DNA of 64,000 nt from Leguminivora glycinivorella (taxonomy: Eukaryota > Arthropoda > Insecta > Lepidoptera > Tortricidae). The notes under the pieces were generated by a model. The model made no database searches. It was not told the origin of the DNA and was given only the letters and a program-made list of their open reading frames with translations. Made by a program: the position numbers and the translations under genes. The stretch is from contig NC_062975.1 of assembly GCF_023078275.1 (NCBI RefSeq), positions 7,353,141-7,417,140 of the forward strand. Reading direction: 5' to 3'. How positions within the stretch are numbered: position 1 is the first letter of the stretch; each line of letters begins with the position of its first letter. Positions 1 to 11,765 of the stretch are shown here, in pieces.

Positions 1-963
1 CTCGCTCTCACGTATGAAATTCTTTATCTGTGCAATGGACTAATGAGGTGGCGCCATCTGTCATAATCTTTGAGTGTGCCTTCTCATTGTTAATAACTAG
101 GTAATGAAGCTGTTCAAAAGCGATAATATCAACAACATAACGCTTTGTGTTTTGTGCTCTCCGGTGAGATAATAATTAGGAATTAATTTCACACAGCCTG
201 CGTCTACTAAACGAGAACCACAGCAATTTTGCGCGCGGTCCATACGGGCTAAATAGCCTAAATACGGCCGAGCAATAATTTAGACATTTTAGAGTCCTGT
301 GCACCATGCCAAACAAAAGGCATTCCATGTTTCCGTACCTAATATAGGAAGGATATACTGCATGAAACATATTTTGTTAGTAAAGAATTCAAAATTGTTC
401 GCTTACTTCCAGAACCTCGTTCCATATGATGCAATCATTCCAGCTACAAATGTTACAACATAGAGAGCAAAGCTGTTTTTCCAATGCACATTTTCCTAAG
501 TTCAGAGGACGATAAAGAAAATAGTAAATGTAGCAGGTTTCCAGTACATTAGACGTAACATATTATGTATGGCGGGTATAAAACATGGCTCCCAGTCAAA
601 GGTCGACGGGTATAAACTGCACAGTTACACGGTGTGTACGTATACGGCTGCAACTAATAGGTATGCTGTTTATTCGCAATATTAAATTCCTTAAAGGTTA
701 AATTTATTCAGCTTCGTAAGTGGCACATAAAACTTGACAAACTTAGCTTTAGTTATATGACATGGTAGCTATTTAGTATCTGCTGCCGGCTGTGCTTAAA
801 ATATTGGAAGTTTTTTAACCTCAAGCACAGTATAATAAAGAGTACTATATGGCCACCCCCGCTCCCCGCTGAAAGTGCCGCCCACCCCCTCTCGGTGACC
901 TCACAGTTACCGCATGTCAAAAACGCGAACAGTCGGAACCTGTCATATTTCACTCATACAAGC
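1..963. other. Unassigned AT-rich DNA
   Basis: No recognisable gene or repeat. The short frames here (longest 83 codons) have no motif I can name; the one at 895-1146 runs into the SINE below and reads its antisense strand. Confidence 0.5.
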
Positions 964-975
964 ATAGTACGCGTT

Positions 976-1198
976 TTTTTATTAAAGGAAAAAATGGAAA
1001 AATTTACGCTTCCGGCGGGACTTGAACCCGCACCATTTTTGCAATCCGTGCAATGCTCTTACCAATTGAGCTACGGAAGCCACGCCGGACTTCGCAAATC
1101 TTTCCATGCCTTTCCTTTTGTACACACGTCTTGGGGTGTCCTTTAATAAAAAAATGTTTAGAATCGTTAGCAGACGTTTCTGCTTAATAAAAATTAAT
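976..1198 (-). mobile_element. tRNA-derived SINE with 12-bp target duplication
   Basis: On the minus strand 1009-1081 reads as a tRNA-like unit: acceptor-like GCTTCCG paired with CGGAAGC, an A-box-like GTAGCTCAATTGG and a B-box GGTTCAAGTCC. The anticodon loop lacks the usual T33, so this is a SINE head and not a working tRNA. The minus-strand 3' end is A-rich and runs into the 12-bp sequence ATAGTACGCGTT, present at 964-975 and again at 1199-1210, as expected of a target-site duplication. A 16-bp inverted repeat (974-989 and 1139-1154) brackets the tRNA-like part. The tRNA-like unit sits in the 3' half of the element rather than at its very 5' end, which is unusual. Confidence 0.75.
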
Positions 1199-1210
1199 AT
1201 AGTACGCGTT

Positions 1211-2190
1211 CACCTACACGAGCTTAGACTGTGTGCTAAGGACGCACCTCTTTCATATATTTGATCGCCAGTGTCCGAGGTGTGCCTCAAGCTTGATGCC
1301 TGTTAATACTGCTGAGCATGTTAAAATAGGATCTCTTCGAAAATTGAATAGTCGAATAGAAATGTCGAACATTTCGTACGAGAAATACTTTTTAGCAATA
1401 ACAATGAGGGACGTTTCCAGGGAGTAAAACGTTAGGTAACGATTGTTGCCTTGGAACATTTGGAAATAGTAGTTACTGATGAGGCATTGATATTCTGGAA
1501 AGGAGCAGCTATCCACGTCAGAGTTCGACTGGAGAATGTATCGGTCGAAATCCCGCCCGTCCAAACAGCTGAATAAACAACACACTTTACTGTTCAGACA
1601 GCTCTCGTTCATGCTGCAATACTAAACACTCCAAGAATCGCTAAAACACTAAAAGGTTGTGCGACCAGCGGTAAGACCCCTATATCATAGCAATTTCTCT
1701 ACACCGGTTCCGACGTTCGATCATAACTTGGTTTGTGGGGAGATCAGGTTACGCTGGTGACATGGCGTGGTGGGCAGATATGTCGGAATTGGTCTGAGAG
1801 CTTCATCCGCAAATTGCCTCTATAATTAAGTAGCGTTGCAAAGCAAACATGGGCTCAACGTAGGCTTTGTAGACTAATTGCGACGAACGAGCCGACACGA
1901 CATTGGTAAGTGTTCTGTTCCCACTTGTTAGCGTTGCTAAGATTTAACTTAATTCATTTGAGTTCCAATTAAATAATGTTTCCCATTTTAATTAAAACTG
2001 TCAATCTCAGTCATTCCATGGAATAAGTTTTGTCAATGAAGACAACTTTGCAATCCTAAATATTAACTTTACAATCCTAATTATTAGAGAACATCTTGAT
2101 GTGACGTGTCTGTAACTTGAATAACATTTATGAAAATAAGTCACAGCAAATAAATGTGTAAACTTTACTACACGTTAAAATTGTTTACCT
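1211..2190. other. Unassigned intergenic DNA
   Basis: A 119-codon minus-strand frame (1253-1612) has no recognisable domain and base composition like its surroundings; I treat it as chance. Nothing else seen. Confidence 0.45.
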
Positions 2191-2315
2191 GGCAGGCAAG
2201 CATGGTCGCGCGATAAATGATAAAATATCAGGCCGTCCCTATCGCACTATTTGTAAGTTCGATTAAGGGGCGGCCTGATGTTTTATCATTTATCGCGCGA
2301 TCATGCTTGCCTGCC
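2191..2315. mobile_element. Hairpin MITE, family A copy 1
   Basis: A near-complete palindrome. It opens with GGCAGGCAAGCATGGTCGCG and closes with its reverse complement at 2294-2315, with a short centre around 2245-2265. A second copy lies at 9251-9368. No coding capacity. This is a non-autonomous fold-back DNA element; no clear target duplication is visible. Confidence 0.8.
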
Positions 2316-3610
2316 TGTTCACTAATAAGAGATAAAGACAAACAATTAAAAGCTTACAAAATGTTTAAAGTAATCATATAATTTACTATCCAGCAAGATC
2401 CTGTTCGGCTCAAAGCCATCAAATAATTAAAACGTCGTCTTGAGCCGAAGCGTGAAATCGTTTTAACCGTGCGTCATGTCAGTTTATTGGCTAAATGCGT
2501 CTAGGAGAAGGTAGACAACTAGTCAGGCTAGTACTAAAAGGTACTAAACACCTATGAAGAATGCACAGGCATCAGATATATCTAAACTGGCGAGGTGTTC
2601 AAATAATTGAAATTGAAATTGAAATTTCTTTAACGCCAAATTGAGGCGTGTTAATCTAAATATAACGCCTTGAAGTGTTTAGATATTAGTAAACACCTGT
2701 GCGGGTCCGATATATTTGATGGCGACTGTACCTAGTGTACCTACTACGTTTTATCTATTCGGTTTGTATTGTAAATAATTTGGGCGGTATTCGGCGTTGC
2801 ATCGTCTGAAAGGCTTTGCACGCAGGCGGCGATGCGTGTGATTGCACCGACTAGTTCTGAGTGGGATGTTTGCCGGGTTTATCGAAATTGTACAGTGCGG
2901 CTAGCCTGTCTGTTTAATTTACTTTATTGGGCATGTAGGCATAAACAATTGTATAAAATTACACGTATTAGGTAAGTATGAATTTTCTTACGAGGCTGAC
3001 ATCGGAAAGCGATGTACGATAAAGGAGAATGACCCATTTATATAGCAATGAACCGAAGTGCACGACTTAGTACTTATTTAAAAAGCTCCTGGACCGCACG
3101 AAATGGTATTAGCATTTAAATTACGTTAGTTGCCTTAATTTTATCGAGTCTGAATATCAATGATTCGATATTTATTTTATTGAATCTGCCGATGAAATCA
3201 ATTCGGTACGATAAAGCCGGTTCCGCAGGTCAAGACACTTTTATTTTATGTTTGAGGACTCCATAATATCTTAATCTTAGAATAGTTTATATTACAATAC
3301 TATACGGGTCCACAGATTTGGTAACGTTTTGGATCGTCCCATTTGCTTTTTGATCTTTCGTCACCACCTTTTTCTTTAGTCAGTAGTATTTGTCCTCTAT
3401 GAGTTGTTTGCCTTTTTCGTATTTAGACTCATTTTTTTCTTCAACAATATTTTCTTACTAGCGAAGGTAAAATGTATCTGCTAGTTAAACTATACTAGCG
3501 AGATGAAGCAAATCTCATTAGTTTGCAGCTCTAAGTTCAGCTTGAAACATTTAGTATTGTTTAAGCTGCTTTCTGAAAGATGCATTACCTAACGCAACGC
3601 AACTTACCTA
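2316..3610. other. Unassigned intergenic DNA
   Basis: No gene seen. One small inverted pair, TTCGGCTCAA with TTGAGCCGAA (about 2404-2453), is too short to assign. Confidence 0.4.
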
Positions 3611-3612
3611 TA

Positions 3613-3876
3613 CAGTATGTAAACCAACGAAAACCATTTACTGAAGCCTGTTAATATTTAAGTTACACAGAGCAACTTTTGCTATGGGACCAACACCCAA
3701 AACGCGAAATAAAAATTTACTCTCCCATAGGAAATACTTACTATAAAATAAAACTACCTATGAAACTGTCAGAAGATATTTTCGTGATTTCGGGGTTGAT
3801 CCCATAGTAAAAGTTTCTCAGTATCACCTGGACATTTACGGGTTACAGTAAATGGTTTTCGTTAGTTTACATACTG
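3613..3876. mobile_element. TA-flanked MITE (Tc1/mariner-like)
   Basis: The terminal inverted repeats are about 31 bp with one mismatch. The element begins CAGTATGTAAAC and ends with the reverse complement, flanked on both sides by TA (3611-3612 and 3877-3878). Weaker pairing continues inward (GCTATGGGA with TCCCATAG). A TA target with CAG...CTG ends is the Tc1/mariner pattern. No coding frame inside. Confidence 0.8.
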
Positions 3877-4016
3877 TATGTAATGGAAGCAGACTTCTGT
3901 ATCGTGCAGACTGTGTTCTGAATCGTGTAAGCTTAAAAGTTGGAATAATGTACCTCTATTAGTTTCTTAACATAGTTCAATGTTCAAATATAAATGCTAG
4001 ATTATCACTTATAAGT

Positions 4017-4609
4017 AATAGTATTTTATGCAACTGGTGGTTAAAAGAGGTCAAAAAAGGTGAGTGGCGTGGGTAACAATTTGAGGCGAAGCCGAAAATT
4101 GTTAATAAAGACGCCACGAGCATTTTTTGACTCAGTTAAACACCGTTGCATACAATACTTTTTCTACGACCAAGCACTTATTTTGAAAGAAAATTATAAA
4201 TCAACAAATACCTACTTTCAGTCATCTTAGTTATCTAGTGGACCGCCTACCCTTTTGAATATGCAGTTTGAGTGCAAACATGAAAATAAAACTGTCTATG
4301 GTATGGTTCTTTGAAGCCTGGCCACTAAGACGAATCGAGCCGAGTTGAATCGAGTTCTCATACATTTGAATGCGATTCGACGCGTCGCCAATGAACGCAG
4401 CAGAAAACGAAGGAGTCTCGACTCTGCGAATTGGTTTGTTAAGTTGGTAGCAATGTATTTACTGAACTGTAACAGCTATATCGTGCTACTGCTACTAAAT
4501 GTTTTCAGGGTATAGACTAGATAGACTTGTCCTGACATCTTTTATGTAGGGTTTTAAAGTTCTATGCACGACCTTGTAACTCACGAATAACAGTACGGGA
4601 GTAGAAAAA
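4017..4609 (+). repeat. 593-bp repeat, left copy of a near-identical inverted pair
   Basis: This segment matches the reverse complement of 17747-18343 with one substitution and one 4-base indel. The outer 145 bp form an imperfect hairpin beginning AGTATTTTATGCAAC (4020) and ending GTTGCATACAATACT, centred on GGCGAAGCC. The remaining 450 bp end in GGGAGTAGAAAAA. No coding frame. Outer AG...CT ends and long inverted repeats recall Maverick/Polinton termini, but the flanking 6-mers (agtaat and attttg) do not match and the DNA between the copies has no Maverick genes. Two independent insertions of one very young repeat is the simpler reading. Confidence 0.9.
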
Positions 4610-4869
4610 ATAATTAATGGTACTTATATGAAACTGACTTTATTCGTTTTAGTAACTATCAAAACACATAATGATCAATGTTCTTTTCGCTAACATGATT
4701 ACAATAAGAATTGTCTGACATGGATTTCTGCAGGTTTCCAAAAGTTTTATCTTGAAAAAATGATTTGAGAACCTATAAGAATTTATAGTAGGCGCCTATT
4801 ATGTATATTTGTGTGATTAAATACATAATAACCTACATGGGTACAGTAGTTTCTTGTAAGTCAGTGTTA

Positions 4870-4899
4870 AATTTTAACTATAAAACTCCCGTGAGACTC
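4870..4899 (+). repeat. Short remnant of the 210-bp retroposon
   Basis: This carries TAACTATAAAACTCCCGTGA, identical to one end of the duplicated elements at 23457-23666 and 23826-24039. Confidence 0.6.
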
Positions 4900-4929
4900 A
4901 GACATATTTATAAATATTTTATAAATTAA

Positions 4930-5185
4930 TAAAATAAATAAATAAATATTGGGGGACACCTTACACAGATCAACTTAGCCCCAAACTAAGCAAAGCTTGT
5001 ACTATGGGTGCTAAGCGACGATATACATACTTAAATAGATAAATACATACTTATATACATAGAAAACATCCATGACTCAGGAACAAATATCTGTGCTCAT
5101 CACACAAATAAATGCCCTTACCGGGATTCGAACCTGGGACCGCGGCTCAGCAGGCAGGGTCACTACCGACTGAGCCAGACCGGTC
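4930..5185 (-). mobile_element. tRNA-headed SINE, family S1 copy 1
   Basis: On the minus strand it starts GACCGGTCTGGCTCAGTCGG (A-box) and carries GGTTCGAATCCC (B-box), then a unique body, and ends at left in CCCCCAATATTTATTTATTT, a tail of TTTA-type repeats. Other copies lie at 46476-46757 and 63616-64000. The head resembles a tRNA but lacks a proper cloverleaf. Confidence 0.85.
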
Positions 5186-5191
5186 GTCAAG

Positions 5192-5228
5192 TTTTAAGCG
5201 GGTTACTCACGTATTAAGTCGATATAAC
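5192..5228. repeat. Fragment of the GCGGGTTACTCACG hairpin family
   Basis: It matches one arm of the palindrome at 24047-24137. The rest of the element is missing. Confidence 0.55.
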
Positions 5229-5451
5229 GCTCGACATGTTTCGCTCCATTTCCGAGGAGCTTTTTCAGGAGTGACGACTCCGCCCACGAGTGTTATATTT
5301 AGCTAATTCCACACAAGCTTTACCTAGAAATGAGTTAATAACACGGCATATACTGCATGCTGTGCTATGATATGAAGCGCCTTTGTCACCACAGTTGACG
5401 TCGGTTAAAGCTTGTCACTGAGTTTATACGAGCGTATATCTAATCTAGGGC

Positions 5452-5530
5452 TTATTTAGACGGCGTGCGAATCTGCAAGCGATTTTAGCTACATTGCGGC
5501 TGTTTAGGTTACAATTCAGCACACCATTAA
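5452..5530. repeat. Degraded relative of the GGGCCC-ended MITE
   Basis: It contains GGCGTGCGAA, GCGATTTTAG and CATTGCGG in the same order as the elements near 22915 and at 51889-52041. Ends are not recognisable. Confidence 0.4.
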
Positions 5531-7438
5531 AATACAGTTCTCCATCGTATTTCACGGGAACGCACGAACGTGCTCATGCTATTTCAGCCAGTCTCAGCAC
5601 AAGAAGTTGACTGAAGTAGCATGTTAAATACGAAAGTTTCCAAGAATATACTATATATAAAGAAAAACTATTACCTAATGATACGCAATGTATTGAAACT
5701 CGCATTTAAGATCTCGCTTAGCCCGTTTTTTTTTTTTTTTTTTTTTCACGGAGTGGGAATGCTAGCCTGCCGGCACGGCATGCGAGCATGCGCCTAGGCG
5801 TGTTAACACTGGCGTTGATCCTTGGCTTTACGCATATGTGGGATTTATATTCAATTATGCTTGTGTATACAGAAAGGGATCAAGATAAGAATGAGGGTAA
5901 AGGGTATTTTCCCTACTTATTTAGTTACTTTGCCGAGAATGCTGAGATTTCTGAAGTTCTGTTTTTTACCTTGCAAGGAAAGTTGTATGTGCGGATTCGC
6001 AGGTAAGATTTTATTCACCTCAATTCGTAGGTTTTTAGTTACTCTGTCGTTTCCCAAATCGGTGCCAAATTTTGCAGAAATTTTAAAAGTCTATTCTCAA
6101 AAATGATTTTGATGGTGTTACTTACAATGTCTATTTTTTCGTGAAATTTTCCCTGTTCCCGCTTGGAAGTTAAGCTTGGTGAGCAGCAAAGCACACCGTT
6201 ACTCACGAGCAGAAACTTCGCTCATCCCCGTGAGTGTGAGCACTCGTAGTAAATCGCCAGTTCACTTCCTAATGGCGCCATTTTGTGTTTGATGGCACCG
6301 ATAGTACTCGCCAGTGTATACGCGCAAGTTTCAATTACAGTGCCGTGCCACGGGAGCCATGGGTGTTGTATTGGACTTAAATACTGTTTGGTCAATCATA
6401 GACTCGCATTCTACTTATAGTGTTGACTTACTGTCAGTGAGCTAATGCCCATAGAGTTTAACTAGTATGCAGTGTGTTAGGGTCAACGCACATGAAATCT
6501 GGAGTTGAAGGCATTAGGGTTGATGGCTTACCATCAGGTGACGTGACAATGAGTGGAATATGCTGATCAATGATGGCATTACCACTCGTTCACAATAAAG
6601 TCTGTTAAGAGTTACAGCTTGGTCCAAACCAAGTATGTACTTCTTATATTAATATGTTGGTCTGCTAAAATCAGGAGCGTAATATTCTTTCGCATCTTTT
6701 TTTCTCGTCTGGAACTGGAAGTATGAATCGCCAATAGTTGTGCACGAAAAATTGCCCAAGTGGACATCACATATTTGAATTTCAAATTTGAACAATATTT
6801 AAATAAGCATATATTACAGAGAATTTAGATAAAGACTGCATTCCTTTCCACGCTACCTATTCTCCTGTCAACGCGTTACATATGGACCCTGTCACTATCA
6901 CTGGCCCTCGCTAACGGCCTCTACACACGACATGTACAGTCAGCAAAAACCGAACAGAATGCACAAAGTGAACATTGAACTAGAAAATGTAAGTAACAAA
7001 AAATAAACTTATTTGTAGCGCGAAAAGGTGCAAGTGTCGTGAAGAAAATAAAAGATATCGCCCCATGCGACCAACACATGATCGAATTTAAACTATATCA
7101 CTTAAGGTTACGGATTGGATTCCTTAGCATACAAGTTAAAGTGGCTAAGATACGAGCTTGCTTTCCATAGGTGTTGTGGTAGTTCGATTTTATCTAAAGT
7201 AGTAGGATAGTAGATAAACTATGCTGTCTAACCACAAAACATTTGACGGTAGAGGGCGCTTCGTAAAAACGCTTTATCGTGATTTAGTGGACAGTAGTCG
7301 GGTGACAAACTATCGCATTTTGGTAAGAAGCTACGAAAATATATGAGGTACATTAGTATTTTGATGTCGTAGATAAATGGAATGTTATACGAGTATCTTA
7401 TTTTAGCCATTGAAATATGAGCAACGTTTTGAAATGTA
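5531..7438. other. Unassigned DNA with a poly(T) tract
   Basis: A T21 run lies at 5726-5746 and could be the tail of an old retroposon on the minus strand. Overlapping frames at 5788-6106 have no known motif. Confidence 0.4.
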
Positions 7439-7830
7439 TTAAGGTGGCTCGCTTAGGTTACCCGAAGCTCAGGCTGCGTTAGATGGCGTTAATCTGCAAA
7501 TTACCAGTCTTATTTTTTTTGTGGAGTCGTACAGGCATTTATATACTTTCAATTATGCTTCGCGAACATTTAATATTAAAATTGACGTATTACAACAAAC
7601 ATTCAACTTCTCATTGTAAAGTTAATCCCCTTAATGTAGATAAATTTACTATTTTGCACTATTTTTAAGTACCACTCACACATACAAACAGTGTTTTTGT
7701 ATTCCTTCTAGTCGATAATTTCACGCGGCGACAGCTTGTTTAAATAGCCTTGCGGTAAATACGTGCCATCATCATCACATGATTTGCATGAAAGTACTGG
7801 GTTCGAGTCCAGGACTTTTTCTCTTTTTTT

Positions 7831-8125
7831 TTAATACTACGTCGGTGGCAAACAAGCATACGGTCCGCCTGATGGAAAGCGGTCACCGTAACCTATGGAC
7901 GCCTGTAACTCAAAGAGTGTCGCATGCGCGTTGCCGCCCCAATAGAAACTTGTACACTCCCCTTTGCTGCGTGTGCACAGCAAAAAGGAGTGTACAAGTT
8001 CAAAGGAGGGTTTGGGTTGCCGACGACTCAAAGGACAATAGACGGAACAAATTAGTTCGGTAAGTCCTCCCGTCGTCAGCACCCCACACCCTCGTTGAGC
8101 TCTGGCAGCCTTACTCACTGGCAGG
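7831..8125 (-). mobile_element. Retroposon with LINE-like 3' tail
   Basis: On the minus strand the right-hand part reads TTCCTGCCAGTGAGTAAGGC, then CCAGAGCTCAACGAGG. The 3' part, ending GCCACCGACGTAGTATT before an A-run, matches the 3' end of the LINE pseudogene at 15095-15994. In between, AGGAGTGTACAAG-type sequence is present in both orientations around 7950-8000, forming a small hairpin. Confidence 0.6.
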
Positions 8126-8705
8126 AACACAACACTATGAGACACTATTTTTTGTTTTATTATTATACATAAATGTATATGTACTCGTACAGTAGTTACT
8201 GAGCGTTTTCCACAAAAAAGATTAAAAACCTATTCTCTTACATGGTAATAATTTTTGGGTTCGTCGAACTCAGAATTTCTAACATAATTATCCTAATCTG
8301 ATATTTTAAAAAATTCCAAAAAGTATAGATAAATTTTAGTTTCTAAACTACGATTCGAATGATTTTTTTTTCTAATTGTTTATTTTCGATGGAGCAAGGG
8401 TATTCAAATCGCTTTTGAAATCTTAAATTAGTAAATGAAAATGCAATAGTTAACTGAGTAACGTAATGCTTTAAAAACTCAAGTGGACTTTTTTTATCTA
8501 AGGAGTAATTTCGATAAAATATTATATTTAGCGAGGGTATTAAAAGTTGTGTTTTATATCTCAACTTAATAAATAGAAAATCAAAATGACAATAAAAAAA
8601 TCAATATGTTCTCTGAGATAAAATTGATACCTTCGGCTCTCCATTCTTGCTCGGTCAGTAAAAAATACGAAATTTATATCCAAAAAAATACAAAAAGTTT
8701 ATAGA

Positions 8706-8768
8706 ATCCTGGGAATCGAACGCACCTTCACGGCGTGACAGACGACTGTTCTCCAACGACGCCATTAC
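8706..8768 (-). repeat. Degenerate tRNA-like SINE head
   Basis: On the minus strand it has a B-box GTTCGATTCCC and a weak A-box region TGGCGTCGTTGG, but no cloverleaf. It resembles the tRNA-like segment at 9899-9965. Confidence 0.45.
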
Positions 8769-8836
8769 ATAACACGCTGTTACCGACGAAATTGGGCTAT
8801 ACATATATAATTATTTAAATATAAATAATAATGTCA

Positions 8837-9019
8837 AATCCATACTAAACTTACAAATGGGACAGGGTGTGTGTCTGTTTGTTTGTCCGTCTTTCACGGA
8901 AAAACCGGAGCGACGAATTGACGTGATTATTTAAGGGGATTTAGTTGAAGGGATGGAGAGTGACATAGGCTACTTTTTGTCTCTTTCTTACGCGAGCGAA
9001 GCCGCGGTCAAAAGCTAGT
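8837..9019 (+). mobile_element. Short retroposon R, copy 1
   Basis: It runs from CCATACTAA through TTTGTCCGTCTTTCACGG, GATGGAGAGTGACATAGGCT and GTCTCTTTCT to the tail GCGAAGCCGCGGTCAAAAGC. At least six further copies occur in the window. I recognise the tail as common in lepidopteran genomes (recall). No coding. Confidence 0.7.
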
Positions 9020-9239
9020 TTATTATAAATGGGAAAAGCTGGTTACTCTATAATCTGAAGTGGAAGAATTCGTTGTTTCACCAAAGATAATGTGTGTTTG
9101 TTTGTTTGTCCGTCTTTCACGGCCAAACGGAGCGACGGATTGACATGTTTTTTAAGTGGAGATAGTTGAAGGGATGGAGAGTGACATATGCTACTTTTGT
9201 CTCTTTCTAACGCAAGCGAAGCCGCGGGCAAAAGCTAGT
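9020..9239 (+). mobile_element. Short retroposon R, copy 2, tandem to copy 1
   Basis: It has the same body and tail as copy 1 and follows it directly. After the opening TATTATAAATGGGAAA it carries an extra segment (about 9036-9085) absent from other copies. Confidence 0.7.
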
Positions 9240-9250
9240 ACAGCACGGGT

Positions 9251-9368
9251 AGCATGGTCGCGCGATAGACGATAAAATATCAGGCCGTCCCTGTCGCACT
9301 ATTAGTAAGTGCGATTATAGGGACGGCCAGATGTTTTATCATTTATCACGCGACCATAATTGCCTGCC
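9251..9368. mobile_element. Hairpin MITE, family A copy 2
   Basis: It is a palindrome with the same AGCATGGTCGCGCGAT and ATATCAGGCCGTCCCT blocks as 2191-2315. The left tip is eroded relative to the right tip. Confidence 0.75.
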
Positions 9369-9424
9369 TGGACCAGATTATATTGATGATAATTATTATT
9401 TGTAACCATTTAGTTAATATTGTC

Positions 9425-9556
9425 TTCAGTTACCGCGATAGTTACTCATGAAATAAAAACTATGAAAACGGATTAAATCGCGTATAATGAGTATGAGTTT
9501 AAAATTCATCCCGATGTTTCAAACACTTTACAGCGTTCGTGGTCAACGGGTGACTG
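9425..9556 (-). repeat. Dispersed retroelement terminus, possibly Penelope-like
   Basis: The minus strand matches 22682-22776 closely. Both copies carry ACGAACGCTGTAAAGTGTT, which can fold as a stem closed by a GTAA loop, followed by GAAAC and a TC (GAAACATC here, GAAACGTC in the other copy). GAAAC-GTC after such a stem recalls the hammerhead motifs of Penelope-like elements, but the CTGATGA core is degraded or absent. Confidence 0.45.
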
Positions 9557-9898
9557 AGGAAAAATTACAATGTGCAAAAGCTACCCATATTCTTGTATTA
9601 TAACCATTTAGTTGTTGAAGAAAAACATTCACACAACAATAACATAGGTCAACCAGCTCAGTAAATGCAATACTTTACTAATACTATGCCCACACTATGA
9701 CCTATGTACATAATGTATTATACCAGACGTGTAATATTTTATTTTATCAACAAAGGCATAATAAAGGATTGTATTGTATTTTTGTATGAAAATAAAAAAT
9801 AGGAAAGCAATATAGTAATAGTCAAATATTCCATTAAAAAAATAAAAAATACTTAATAAATCCATAAAAGTTCAAATGATTAAAAAAAACTTCGGACG

Positions 9899-9965
9899 AA
9901 AAACGGACTCGAACCCACGATCTTCTGCATCATAGTCGGTCGTTTGACCGAGACGCCATTTCGAT
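9899..9965 (-). repeat. tRNA-like SINE head
   Basis: The minus strand has GGGTTCGAGTCC (B-box) and GGCGTCTCGGTCAAACG (A-box-like). The T-arm and anticodon arm are partly pairable, but the acceptor ends do not pair, so it is a SINE fragment. Confidence 0.5.
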
Positions 9966-10352
9966 TTACATTAGCAGTGTCGAAATACACGATATGTATC
10001 TTTGTTGACAAAATGCGTCATTATTTCTGAGTCTGCTTGAGTTAACTAAACCAATATCTTTAAATAATTACTTGTCAAGAGCCAAATGTCACTGATGACA
10101 ATGTCAACTAAAAATGCGCGAAATATGACGGCTCTGTGTCTGTACACAAAATTTGGCACGCACATTTACGTAAAATTAATAAAAAATTCACATGGATTTG
10201 TCCATGATTTCTGTATGAAACAATGTATTTCATTCACTACCGCGACGACGGATAATGTATAGTAGATGTATGCGCATATTTTTATTTAGTTGTAGTGTGC
10301 GGTGACTAAATAAATGGTAGATGTTTTTTGTATGGAAAGCGAGCCACCTTAA

Positions 10353-11669
10353 ACACACATAGATACAGAGGCATCTTAGCGTACCATAATTTTGATTCAG
10401 ATTCTTGAGGTTAGAATACATTTAAAAGAAGAGAATTGTTTTTGCCGAATCTATACCTCCCTCCTCCCTCCTGACTTGGGGTTTTTTCTAAGCATTAAAA
10501 ATAACAAAATTAATTCAGTTACAACCTTTATGTATTTTTCATCATCACATTCCCACAGTTAAATGTGCACGGATGCGGGTGTTATAGAAAAATCGTTCTC
10601 CCTCGAGAGTTATGAAAAATTTGTGTGTTGTTTGATTGTCTTCCGCCCTTCCGCCCACGTTGCACAATGTACTTAAGTACTATAAATAATTGTATAGACA
10701 AGGGATAACGATCAAATCACTATTAGTTTTATTTCGCAATATACGTTTTCTGCAGAGCATCGCATCAACAAAGCAGGTGAGATTCTATCGGAAGCTTGGC
10801 GGAATTTTTAATTTCGGATTTCATAGCTCTTGGTAGCGACTAGCGACAGAGATAGAATAGTCCATCGAAATATTTGCAGCACTAGTTCGATACAGGTATT
10901 GGCGATCTTGGAATCTACGACTTATAGGGTTAGCAAGTAACGGTCGGAATAAATACCTTGAAGTTATAACAAAGTTTCGAATCACTAGAAGTATATAAGT
11001 ATTAGTTAAACATTGAGATTGTATAATTGAAGGCTAGTAAATAATAAAATATGAAAACTGATAAATTGGAAAACTGATGAAATGGTTTATCTAATCTGAA
11101 AAATATATAATCATTAATTATAATTGTTGATTGTTGAATCGTTTTAAATCAGTAGGTGACCTTTGCTGCTTTGCTCCAAGAGCAAAACAACCGTTACCGT
11201 TTTGGAAATCTCTTTATCATTTATTGCGCATACTAAATAAAAAGCGGTAACCCTAAAATGCCAATACGCAGTTTATTTATATGTAAAATATAAATAACGT
11301 CCCCGTAGCTGACAGTTGAGTGCATCCCTCGCTACCAGGATTTACTGAGAATATTCTTGCCGACGCAGGCTTGTCGTAGCTAAATTACAATACGCTACCA
11401 GACCCGTACTCACGACTTACTGGTACATGGAGATGGTGGTGTAAATCTAAAGCTTCGCGTGTATTTTGACTTTGTATAAGCGGGAAAAGTATCGTTAACT
11501 ATTTTATTGGAGTAAGTAAGTACCTAATCTGAAACCTCTCGCGCCGCGTACGTAACTGCCAGTTCGTAACTAGTTGCGATCGAAGATTTTATTTATTCTT
11601 TGTACGAAACCTTGCGATCATATATTTCGAAATATGACTATTTTGACGGAGCCTCGCTGTACAGGGCTC
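10353..11669. other. Unassigned AT-rich DNA
   Basis: No gene or repeat that I can name. Confidence 0.4.
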
Positions 11670-11765
11670 CTTTTTAGGGTTCCGTACCAAAAAGGTACAA
11701 ACAGGAACCCTTATGGTGCCGTCCGTCCGTTTGTCACATTATTATGTACCTATCTCGAGAACTAG
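11670..11765 (+). repeat. Fragment of the AGGGTTCCGTA-ended MITE
   Basis: It shares TTTTTAGGGTTCCGTA, AGGAACCCTTAT and the GTCCGTCC block with the fuller copies at 19785-20362 and 52651-53069. Only the left end is present, with a small GGTAC-centred difference. Confidence 0.55.

Larger units (their letters stand above)
7439..10352. repeat. Inverted TTAA-ended 16-mers 2.9 kb apart
   Basis: TTAAGGTGGCTCGCTT at 7439-7454 is the exact reverse complement of 10337-10352. A TTAA next to GGTGGCTCGC suggests piggyBac-like ends, but the interior is a mix of unrelated SINEs and MITEs with no transposase. These may be two separate ends rather than one element. Confidence 0.4.

Noticed and set aside
1009..1081. 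Minus-strand tRNA gene
   Set aside because: The boxes are good, but the anticodon loop lacks T33 and the unit is inside a retroposon with a target duplication.
1253..1612. 119-codon minus-strand gene
   Set aside because: AT-rich composition like its flanks, no domain recognised, no promoter or splice evidence.
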